Shown here: piece after piece, positions 1 through 5,029 of the stretch
How positions within the stretch are numbered: the stretch's first letter is position 1
How the letters are laid out: each line of letters begins with the position of its first letter
Source: JBGSYN01 sp964412385
GTDB taxonomy: Bacteria > Pseudomonadota > Alphaproteobacteria > Geminicoccales > Geminicoccaceae
NCBI GenBank assembly: GCA_964412385.1
Contig: CAYPOV010000299.1
Span: 1 to 5,557 of the forward strand
Direction: 5' to 3'
DNA: 5,557 nt
Notes under the pieces: generated by a model
Seen by the model: only the letters and a program-made list of their open reading frames with translations
What the model was told of the DNA's origin: nothing
The model's database searches: none
Made by a program: the position numbers and the translations under genes

Positions 1-399
1 CAAATCGAGAAGCTGCTGGACCATGGTCCGTGCCGCTTGCATGGTATTGAGATTGGCCTCAAAGCTCCGCTGAGCCTCGCGCATATTCATGAGCTCGATC
101 AGCGGATTGACGTTCGGATAGAGAACATTGCCATTGGCGTCGGCGGCTGGATGGCTCGGCTCATAGCGAACCTCGAAGGCCGAGGGATCGAGCCCGTAGC
201 GCTCGATATCGACCAGTTCCACACCCAGCTCACGATCCAGAACATTGTCGAAGCTGATGGTTTTGCGGCGATAGGGATCCCCGCCCGGAGCTTCGGCGGT
301 GGATGAGGCATTGGCGAGATTTTCCGAGGTCACGCGCAGACGTGCGGACTGAGCATGCATGCCCGATGCGGAAACCTTCATCGCACCCATCAAATCCAT
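1..399 (-). CDS. flgC: Flagellar basal-body rod protein FlgC (3' end runs off the window)
   Basis: FlgC is a proximal rod subunit of the flagellar basal body. It is exported by the flagellar type III system and assembles between the MS ring and the distal rod. The 133 residues in the window show the N-terminal rod motif SENLANASST (residues 25-34), PYRRK (42-46), and the typical FlgC C-terminal stretch from YEPSHPAADANG (79-90) through NPLIELMNMREAQRSFEANL (98-117). The family is usually about 135-140 residues, so only a few codons plus the stop are missing past the left edge. ATG at 399 is chosen because GGAGAGGA (407-414) lies 7 nt upstream; an internal ATG at 390 is the alternative. The gene lies 42 bp downstream of flgB on the same strand, so they are almost certainly co-transcribed. 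In most relatives fliE comes next. Identity is sure; the exact end is not visible. Confidence 0.96.
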   Translation of the reverse strand, partial: MDLMGAMKVSASGMHAQSARLRVTSENLANASSTAEAPGGDPYRRKTISFDNVLDRELGVELVDIERYGLDPSAFEVRYEPSHPAADANGNVLYPNVNPLIELMNMREAQRSFEANLNTMQAARTMVQQLLDL

Positions 400-406
400 G
401 AGACGA

Positions 407-414
407 TCCTCTCC
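407..414 (-). promoter_or_regulatory. Ribosome binding site of flgC
   Basis: The minus strand reads GGAGAGGA here, 7 nt before ATG 399. It decides for that start over the in-frame ATG at 390 and shows that flgC has its own strong translation signal within the flgBC transcript. Confidence 0.75.
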
Positions 415-441
415 AGAAACTTATCGGTTGGCGGCAAAGGT

Positions 442-855
442 TCAGACACCGCCATTCCCCATGGCGGTCTTGAGAAAGCCCTTGAACTTGCCGTAAATAT
501 TGGTGGCCATGCGGTAGTCGAGTTGAGTCTCACCGAGCTTCTGCATCTGCTCGGCGATCACGACACCATTGCCGTTCGGCCCGATTTCCCGAGAGCCGCT
601 CTCGCGAGCCCTGAAGCTCAACGTCTGCTGCATATCGGGCGCAATATGGTCACGATGGGTGACCTGAAGCCGTGTCCCTGAAGCGGTATTGGCTTGGGCG
701 AGAAGATTGCCGAAATCGGGCTTGGCGATATCCTTGGGGCGGTAATCGGGTGTATCGGCATTCGCCAAATTGCGTGCAAGCACGCCGAAACGTTCGCCGC
801 TCCAAGCGATCTTGGCAGCCGCAATCCGCTGCAATAGAGGAACACCATCAACCAT
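442..855 (-). CDS. flgB: Flagellar basal-body rod protein FlgB
   Basis: FlgB is the cell-proximal rod protein of the flagellum, exported without a cleaved signal peptide and assembled next to the MS ring/FliE. The 137-residue protein has the usual family length. It carries the rod-family N-terminal motif NLANADTPDYRPKDI (29-43) and the conserved C-terminal block GNGVVIAEQMQKLGETQLDY (95-114), followed by TNIYGKFKGFLKTAMG (118-133), which closes FlgB proteins. The usual glycine of TPGY is aspartate here (TPDY), a minor variation. The start at 855 is supported by GGGAG at 862-866, 6 nt upstream. It is the first gene of a flgB-flgC unit reading leftward and diverges from purE. A CtrA-type box (935-954) lies upstream with a possible -10 at 921-926, so CtrA-type cell-cycle control of this flagellar operon is likely, as known in Caulobacter and relatives. 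Confidence 0.97.
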   Translation of the reverse strand: MVDGVPLLQRIAAAKIAWSGERFGVLARNLANADTPDYRPKDIAKPDFGNLLAQANTASGTRLQVTHRDHIAPDMQQTLSFRARESGSREIGPNGNGVVIAEQMQKLGETQLDYRMATNIYGKFKGFLKTAMGNGGV

Positions 856-861
856 TGAGAA

Positions 862-866
862 CTCCC
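862..866 (-). promoter_or_regulatory. Ribosome binding site of flgB
   Basis: GGGAG on the minus strand, 6 nt before ATG 855; it supports that start codon. Confidence 0.65.
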
Positions 867-920
867 GGTTCGAACCTGACGCGAGAGCCCGGCATGCCCA
901 TCACCCGCGCGACGGTGGCC

Positions 921-949
921 AATCTAGAAGCATCATGGTTAATGCGGCG
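921..949 (-). promoter_or_regulatory. Candidate flgB promoter overlapped by the CtrA-type box
   Basis: On the minus strand TAGATT (926-921) is a 4-of-6 match to a sigma70-type -10. Counting a 17-bp spacer upstream puts the -35 position at 949-944, in the N7 core of the CtrA-type box, where the sequence does not resemble TTGACA. A poor -35 replaced by a CtrA box is the known layout of CtrA-activated flagellar promoters. The predicted 5' leader is about 60 nt. The box is seen directly; the -10 is inference. Confidence 0.35.
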
Positions 950-954
950 TTAAC
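935..954. promoter_or_regulatory. CtrA-type binding site between flgB and purE
   Basis: The minus strand reads TTAA (953-950), seven bases, then TTAACCAT (942-935), an exact match to the published CtrA consensus TTAA-N7-TTAAC and to the extended TTAACCAT half-site. The plus strand also reads TTAA (939-942), N7, TTAAC (950-954), so the site fits in both directions. CtrA is the alphaproteobacterial cell-cycle response regulator that activates early flagellar genes; flgB is the obvious target. The box is also correctly placed to overlap a purE promoter. Confidence 0.75.
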
Positions 955-972
955 GATAGTTTCCCGGATAAT
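944..972 (+). promoter_or_regulatory. Candidate purE promoter
   Basis: GATAAT (967-972) is a 5-of-6 match to the -10 consensus. With a 17-bp spacer the -35 position would be 944-949, in the middle of the CtrA-type box and with no TTGACA resemblance. Transcription would start near 979, leaving a leader of about 26 nt before ATG 1005. This is an inference from spacing only. Confidence 0.3.
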
Positions 973-1004
973 GACAGGACAATTTGCGAAACCATGAAAC
1001 CGAC

Positions 1005-1508
1005 ATGACGGATCGATCCGCAAAAATCGCAATGATCATGGGTAGCCGTTCGGACTGGCCGACAATGGAAGCGGCGGCGATTCTGCTCGACGAGCTTGAG
1101 GTGCCGTACGAGGCACGGGTGATATCGGCCCATCGAACACCAGACAGGCTCTATCGCTTTGCGACAACCGCTCACGAACAAGGTGTCGAAGTCATTATCG
1201 CCGGCGCCGGCGGTGCTGCCCATCTTCCGGGCATGATCGCCGCGATGACAACACTTCCGGTTCTCGGCGTGCCTGTGGAATCCAAAGCTCTTTCCGGCAT
1301 GGATAGCCTCTTGTCGATCGTCCAAATGCCCAAAGGCGTGCCTGTCGGAACCTTGGCAATCGGCAAGCCGGGTGCCAGCAATGCCGCCATCCTGGCAGCG
1401 TCCATTCTGGCCCTCGGCGATCCCGAACTCGCGCAAAGGCTGCGATTCTGGCGTGCCGCGCAATCCGACGCCGTGCCTCACAACCCGATTGATCCTCTGG
1501 CGTCATGA
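1005..1508 (+). CDS. purE: N5-carboxyaminoimidazole ribonucleotide mutase PurE (class I)
   Basis: PurE converts N5-CAIR, made by PurK, to 4-carboxy-AIR in de novo purine synthesis in the cytoplasm; bacterial class I PurE is an octamer. The 167-residue product has MGSRSDW (12-18), SAHRTP (41-46, with the catalytic-region histidine at 43), GAGGAAHLPGM (67-77) and SGMDSLLSIVQMPKGVPVGT (97-116), the last part of the active-site wall. Length is typical. ATG 1005 leaves nine residues before the first beta strand, as in homologues. An in-frame TTG at 984, behind AGGA, would add seven residues and cannot be excluded, and no good Shine-Dalgarno precedes 1005. The stop overlaps the purK start (ATGA), so the two genes are translationally coupled. 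The neighbouring purK confirms the class I (two-step, ATP-using) route. Confidence 0.97.
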   Translation: MTDRSAKIAMIMGSRSDWPTMEAAAILLDELEVPYEARVISAHRTPDRLYRFATTAHEQGVEVIIAGAGGAAHLPGMIAAMTTLPVLGVPVESKALSGMDSLLSIVQMPKGVPVGTLAIGKPGASNAAILAASILALGDPELAQRLRFWRAAQSDAVPHNPIDPLAS

Positions 1509-2599
1509 CCCGTTCAGTCCCGGATCCCATCCCCCCGGGATCGACGATCGGCATTCTCGGTGGCGGACAGCTCGGGCGCATGACCGCTATGGCCGCGGCA
1601 CGTGTGGGATATCGATGCCACATTTTCGCACCCGAGGGCGAAGCTCCGGCAGCGGATGTGGCGGCCCAGCATACACGCGCTAATTACGACGATCCGCAGG
1701 CTCTGGAGGCATTTGCTGAATCGGTCAGTGTGGTGACGCTAGAATTCGAGAATATACCCACCTCGAGCCTTGAGGTGCTGGCAGCCAAGGTTCCGGTGCG
1801 GCCGAGTACTGAAATCCTGGCGGTGACCCAAGATCGCTTGAGCGAAAAAAGTCACGTGGCTGATCAAAACCTCGCGGTTGCGGCGTTTCAAGATATCGAA
1901 GGCATCGGCGATCTGCGTGCAGCACTCATGTCGTTCCAGGGCCGTGGCGTGCTGAAAACACGGCGCTTCGGCTATGACGGCAAGGGCCAATGGCTGTTGT
2001 CGCCTGTGAGCGATCTTGCGGCGACGATGGCGGAACTCGGCAAGCGGCCGGCAATCCTCGAACAGCAGATCGACTTTGAACGCGAGATCTCGGTGATCGT
2101 TGCGCGTTCACCTGGCGGCGTTGTCGCAACCTATCCCCCGGTCGAGAACCAACATCGCAATCACATCCTCAACCGAACCCTAGCACCGGCGGCAATCTCC
2201 GATGAACTTGCCGGAAACGCACGCGATGCTGCCGAGATCATTGCCCGAAGCCTCGACCTCGAAGGTATCCTTGCGGTGGAAATGTTTGTCACCAGAGACG
2301 AACGGATCGTCATCAACGAACTTGCACCACGGCCACACAATTCAGGCCATTGGACCATCGAAGGCTGCTCGATCAGTCAGTTCGAAGCGCATGTGCGGGC
2401 GGTCTGCAATCTCCCCCTGATCAAGCCTGAGATGCTGTACGACCGAGTGACGATGGACAATTTGCTCGGCGATGAAGTCCATGGCTGGTCCGAAATCCTC
2501 CGCGAGCCTCGCGCCTTCTTACATCTCTATGGCAAGCGTGACGTACGGGAAGGACGGAAACTCGGCCATGTCACGCGTGTCGGTGCTGCGGCCCTATGA
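1505..2599 (+). CDS. purK: N5-carboxyaminoimidazole ribonucleotide synthetase PurK
   Basis: PurK uses ATP and bicarbonate to carboxylate AIR to N5-CAIR, the substrate of PurE. The 364-residue protein is an ATP-grasp enzyme of normal length (about 355 in E. coli). Visible parts are the N-terminal dinucleotide-like loop GILGGGQLGRM (16-26), TLEFENIP (78-85), the ATP-grasp glycine-rich segment KTRRFGYDGKGQ (151-162), the adenine/metal region EQQIDFEREISV (186-197), Glu259 in AVEMF, the metal-binding NELAPRPHNSGHWTIEGC (271-288) and the C-terminal GHVT (354-357). It begins inside the purE stop (ATGA overlap) and so is co-translated with it. The gene ends 27 bp from the convergent DUF465 gene, with no obvious hairpin terminator in that gap. 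Confidence 0.97.
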   Translation: MTRSVPDPIPPGSTIGILGGGQLGRMTAMAAARVGYRCHIFAPEGEAPAADVAAQHTRANYDDPQALEAFAESVSVVTLEFENIPTSSLEVLAAKVPVRPSTEILAVTQDRLSEKSHVADQNLAVAAFQDIEGIGDLRAALMSFQGRGVLKTRRFGYDGKGQWLLSPVSDLAATMAELGKRPAILEQQIDFEREISVIVARSPGGVVATYPPVENQHRNHILNRTLAPAAISDELAGNARDAAEIIARSLDLEGILAVEMFVTRDERIVINELAPRPHNSGHWTIEGCSISQFEAHVRAVCNLPLIKPEMLYDRVTMDNLLGDEVHGWSEILREPRAFLHLYGKRDVREGRKLGHVTRVGAAAL

Positions 2600-2626
2600 G
2601 GAAACCTTCACGAGGGAATGCCGGGC

Positions 2627-2836
2627 TTAGGCGATTATGTCTGGATGGCTGTCGCGTTCCAAATGAGAGATGCGATCTCTCAGAGCCAGCTTCTGCCGTT
2701 TCAGCCTTTGCAGCATGATCTGATCGGCGCAGCCATCGGCTACCAATTGATTGATGCGCTCATCAATCGCCCGATGTGCCGCCCGCACGCTATCCAGACG
2801 AACATTGTATTCGAGATGCGATTGGCCGTTGCTCAT
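2627..2836 (-). CDS. DUF465 (YdcH-like) small protein
   Basis: A 69-residue charged, helical protein of the DUF465 family, small cytosolic proteins of unknown function that are common in Alphaproteobacteria. The family signature is visible as an HRAIDERI block (21-28) followed, after a short turn, by LQRLKRQKLALRDRI (42-56): two predicted amphipathic helices that probably form a hairpin or coiled coil. There is no signal peptide or membrane segment. ATG 2836 is preceded by AGGG with about 6 nt spacing. It converges with purK and diverges from the TIGR02444 gene across a gap of about 46 bp. A second DUF465 protein lies on the other side of that gene and shares the RLK-KL-L pattern. Family assignment is confident from the motif; the role is unknown. 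Confidence 0.85.
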   Translation of the reverse strand: MSNGQSHLEYNVRLDSVRAAHRAIDERINQLVADGCADQIMLQRLKRQKLALRDRISHLERDSHPDIIA

Positions 2837-2882
2837 GCTAGCCCTGACAAACCGGTAAGGCGTGGGCTTGTATCACAGTTTT

Positions 2883-3404
2883 ATGATGAAATCATCGGTC
2901 AAACTTATGGCGCCTGATAGACAGCAAGCAAAAGCCGATAGGGCGTCGGTGTTCTGGACATTTTCTCTCGAAACTTATCAGAAACCCGGCGTGAAGGAGC
3001 AACTGCTCACCTTTCAGAACCGCGACGGTGCCGATATCAATCTGATCTTGCTTGCCTGTTGGCTCGGAATGCAACGAAAAGAAATCAGTAGCACGACGGC
3101 CGTTGCCCTGCGTGAAGAATCCGAGCTTTGGCAGAGCTATGTGCTGGCACCACTCCGCTCGATCCGCAATTACCTGAAGAGTGGTACGGAAAGAGACCTG
3201 CGCGACAAGGTCCTCACGGTCGAACTTGATGCCGAACAACAGGCCCAACGCACTTTCATACGCCGATTGCCTGAGATCCCGGAAGGGCGGAACACCGAAC
3301 GGGATTCAATCACAGGCAACCTCAAGAGGCTCGCCTCAAAAACCCTCGCCGACAAAGAAGGCGTCACTTTGATCATCGGCGCCGTGCTTGGCGATGCCAA
3401 ATGA
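2883..3404 (+). CDS. TIGR02444 / DUF2390 family protein, function unknown
   Basis: A 173-residue soluble protein that I recognise as the TIGR02444 (DUF2390) family, which has no established function. The N-terminal half carries the family pattern: FWTFSLETY (24-32), PGV (35-37), then a conserved DGADINL (48-54) leading into a hydrophobic helix with CWLG (59-62), and later W83 and PLR (90-92). The second half is charged and less conserved. There is no signal peptide. The start is uncertain: ATG 2883, 2886 and 2907 and GTG 2862 are all in frame, and none has a good Shine-Dalgarno. A possible promoter (CTGACA at 2844-2849, weak -10 TTGTAT at 2868-2873) would give an almost leaderless 2883/2886 start or favour 2907. 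It sits between two DUF465 genes, divergent from one and 146 bp upstream of the other. Confidence 0.82.
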   Translation: MMKSSVKLMAPDRQQAKADRASVFWTFSLETYQKPGVKEQLLTFQNRDGADINLILLACWLGMQRKEISSTTAVALREESELWQSYVLAPLRSIRNYLKSGTERDLRDKVLTVELDAEQQAQRTFIRRLPEIPEGRNTERDSITGNLKRLASKTLADKEGVTLIIGAVLGDAK

Positions 3405-3487
3405 GATGAGATCGATGGATCGACCGAAAAGCTTCTACCTGAAGGCGATACGAATTTGCATCAGCAACCAAAAATATGATTTCGTGA

Positions 3488-3517
3488 TTGGAATCGACTG
3501 AAGAGTGTGACTAATAT
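3488..3517 (+). promoter_or_regulatory. Candidate promoter of the second DUF465 gene
   Basis: TTGGAA (3488-3493), an 18-bp spacer and TAATAT (3512-3517) resemble a sigma70 promoter. Transcription would start near 3524 and give a short leader ending in GGAGG. It lies in the otherwise featureless 146-bp gap after the TIGR02444 gene and suggests the small gene is transcribed on its own. It is based on eye-matching only. Confidence 0.35.
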
Positions 3518-3540
3518 GATCTTCTATGGATTGGCTTTCT

Positions 3541-3545
3541 GGAGG
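3541..3545 (+). promoter_or_regulatory. Strong ribosome binding site of the short DUF465 gene
   Basis: GGAGG lies 5 nt before ATG 3551 and 8 nt before ATG 3554. This near-perfect Shine-Dalgarno is direct support that the 57-codon reading frame behind it is a real gene; it does not separate the two adjacent start codons. Confidence 0.75.
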
Positions 3546-3550
3546 TTTGA

Positions 3551-3724
3551 ATGATGTCCATGTCCGACCATAAAGTCGCGCTTCAAGAAAAACACGCCAC
3601 GCTCGAAAAACGCATCACTGACGAACTCCATAGACCTCTTCCCGATCAAGCCACACTTGCCCGACTTAAGAAAGAAAAGCTCAAGCTTAAAGAAGAAATC
3701 GAAAGTATCGGCCAACCCGCTTAG
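3551..3724 (+). CDS. Short DUF465 (YdcH-like) protein
   Basis: A 57-residue, lysine- and glutamate-rich protein, short enough to be missed by length cut-offs. It shows the DUF465 pattern: HATLEKRI (15-22), a short DELHRPLPD turn, then LARLKKEKLKLKEEI (36-50), matching the LQRLKRQKLALRDRI of the DUF465 protein at 2627-2836. It is probably a helical hairpin in the cytosol; the function of the family is unknown. ATG 3551 or 3554 follows a strong GGAGG; an in-frame ATG at 3560 is too far away. It ends 88 bp from the convergent diguanylate cyclase gene. Its own promoter is likely (3488-3517), although read-through from the TIGR02444 gene is possible. Confidence 0.85.
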   Translation: MMSMSDHKVALQEKHATLEKRITDELHRPLPDQATLARLKKEKLKLKEEIESIGQPA

Positions 3725-3812
3725 CCGTCGTTCCGCGGTCGTCTCGTCTGCCAAAATCAGAAACGGCTTAAGTTGACCGACCGATAACGACGAATCCTGA
3801 ACGATCGCCGGA

Positions 3813-4916
3813 TTAGCGTTGAGCTGACTTCGATGTGGCTTGCAGATCCGAAAACTCGATTTCCGGCAAGCCTATATCTTCGGGCATGTCGAGTTCGGTG
3901 ATGACGCGGTTTCGACCCAGCTTCTTGGCTGCATAAAGTGCACGATCGGATCGATGGATCAGTGACGAAGGTGGTTCGCCGTGGCGATACTCCGCTGCCC
4001 CGATTGAAATCGTCACCGTCCCGACATCGATGTTTTGTCGACGCAAGATGATTCTGTGCGCGGCGATCGACATGCGAATGTTTTCGGCTACGCCAATCGC
4101 ACCTTCGAGCCAATCCTCGGATAGAAGGACAGCGAACTCCTCGCCACCATAGCGCGCCACAGTAGCGGAAGGTCCCAGAGCTTCGGCGATGGTCTTGGCA
4201 ATAAACTTCAGAATGATGTCGCCGACTTGATGGCCGAATCGGTCATTATAGCTTTTGAAGAAATCGACGTCGATCATGAACAAGATGAGAGGGCCGTGCT
4301 CGCACATTGCATCCTCTGCTTGACGTGCGAGCTCCATCTCAAAACAGCGTCGGTTGGCGAGTCCGGTCAGTGGATCGGTATTGGCTTCCCGCCTCGCATT
4401 GTTGAGCTCATTCTTGAGCGTTGCGACCTCACCGGAACTCGTATCCAGTTGCTGTTCGAGAAGAGCCGTTTGCTTGCTCATCTTGCGGGTTTCGACCTGC
4501 AATTCCTCGACAATTACTGAGATTCGATCCCTAGTTCCATCATCGTCGGTCAGTCGGTTGTCAATGTCGTTGAGGACACCCCGATAAGATGCAGATTGAC
4601 GATTGGTCTGATAGACTTCTCGTTCGAGCTCTACCAAGGCACGATCGATCTTGAGACTAGCGTCTTCAATTGCCTTGAGTTCATCCTTGGTCGTGAAGTG
4701 CCGCTCGTAGAGCTCTGCAATAGTATCGTCGGTAATCGCCTGTGTCTTGGATAGGGCATCGCTGAGGTCGTGCTGGAGCGCCCGCAAATAGCCGGCATGA
4801 TAGTTGTACCAGACCATGTAGCATTCAGGCGTGGCCGCGAGACCATGCTTCATGATCGATTCCATCGCGGATCGCCCCCATTGGTGGGTTCGGCTGACCT
4901 CGTCGGTCCAAGACAT
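3813..4916 (-). CDS. Diguanylate cyclase with GGEEF motif and helical N-terminal region
   Basis: Predicted to make cyclic di-GMP from two GTP. The 367-residue protein has no signal peptide or membrane segment. Residues 1-60 form a helical region with TPECYMVWYNYHAGYLRAL (29-47), a P-x-x-Y-x-x-WY-x-Y pattern recurring in alphaproteobacterial cyclases. A long, probably coiled-coil stretch (about 60-180) leads into the GGDEF domain: DPLTGLANRR (181-190), the metal-binding IDVDFFKSYND (215-225), GHQVGD (228-233), the active-site GGEEF (257-261) and SIGAAEY (304-310). All catalytic residues are present. The RxxD inhibitory site expected five residues before GGEEF is replaced by GPSA (248-251). A tail of about 27 residues follows the domain. 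ATG 4916 is the only sensible start, but AGGAG (4930-4934) is 13 nt away, an unusually long spacing. The gene follows phaC on the same strand after 113 bp. Confidence 0.95.
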   Translation of the reverse strand: MSWTDEVSRTHQWGRSAMESIMKHGLAATPECYMVWYNYHAGYLRALQHDLSDALSKTQAITDDTIAELYERHFTTKDELKAIEDASLKIDRALVELEREVYQTNRQSASYRGVLNDIDNRLTDDDGTRDRISVIVEELQVETRKMSKQTALLEQQLDTSSGEVATLKNELNNARREANTDPLTGLANRRCFEMELARQAEDAMCEHGPLILFMIDVDFFKSYNDRFGHQVGDIILKFIAKTIAEALGPSATVARYGGEEFAVLLSEDWLEGAIGVAENIRMSIAAHRIILRRQNIDVGTVTISIGAAEYRHGEPPSSLIHRSDRALYAAKKLGRNRVITELDMPEDIGLPEIEFSDLQATSKSAQR

Positions 4917-4957
4917 TGGCGCGCACTCGCTCCTACGTTGCGATCGAACTGCCTTGG

Positions 4958-4992
4958 TTGGTTAACGAGGAAGGCTAAGAAAAAGGTTAACG
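4958..4992 (-). promoter_or_regulatory. Paired TTAACC half-sites upstream of the cyclase gene
   Basis: GGTTAACG occurs twice on the plus strand (4960-4967 and 4985-4992), 25 bp apart. Read toward the cyclase gene these are CGTTAACC repeats, and the proximal one extends to TTAACCAA, one base from the CtrA half-site TTAACCAT. They do not form the TTAA-N7-TTAA full site seen at 935-954. The distal copy is also used by the candidate phaC terminator stem, so a binding role is only a possibility. Confidence 0.3.
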
Positions 4993-5029
4993 GCTGCCAT
5001 TTTCCTTTGGCCGAACCATCACGCTAACC
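4980..5029 (-). terminator. Candidate intrinsic terminator of phaC
   Basis: Immediately after the phaC stop the minus strand has GGTTAGCG (5029-5022), which can pair with CGTTAACC (4992-4985) over 8 bp with one G-U pair. TTTTT (4984-4980) follows directly. The 29-nt interval contains a smaller possible hairpin (GCCA, 8-nt loop, TGGC). The large loop and modest GC content make it weaker than a classic terminator, but the position and the T-run fit. Confidence 0.45.

Noticed and set aside
37..306. Plus-strand 89-residue open frame inside flgC
   Set aside because: It is antisense to a clear FlgC coding frame, has no ribosome binding site and resembles no family I know.
939..1481. Long minus-strand frame opposite purE
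   Set aside because: It is a shadow of purE, whose family motifs are complete on the plus strand; the translated product looks random in composition.
2885..2896. GATGA-AA-TCATC inverted repeat near the start of the TIGR02444 gene as an operator
   Set aside because: It has 5-bp arms only, overlaps probable start codons, and has no second copy to support a regulator site.
3410..3424. Inverted repeat TCGAT-GG-ATCGA after the TIGR02444 gene as a terminator
   Set aside because: The arms are only 5 bp with a 2-nt loop and no T-run follows.
3723..3770. AGCCGT/ACGGCT inverted repeat between the short DUF465 gene and the cyclase gene as a bidirectional terminator
   Set aside because: The 6-bp arms are about 35 nt apart with no T-run on either side, so a stable hairpin is unlikely.
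4770..5027. Plus-strand 85-residue open frame across the cyclase start and the phaC gap
   Set aside because: Most of it is antisense to the cyclase gene, it has no family similarity that I recognise, and it covers the candidate terminator and repeats.
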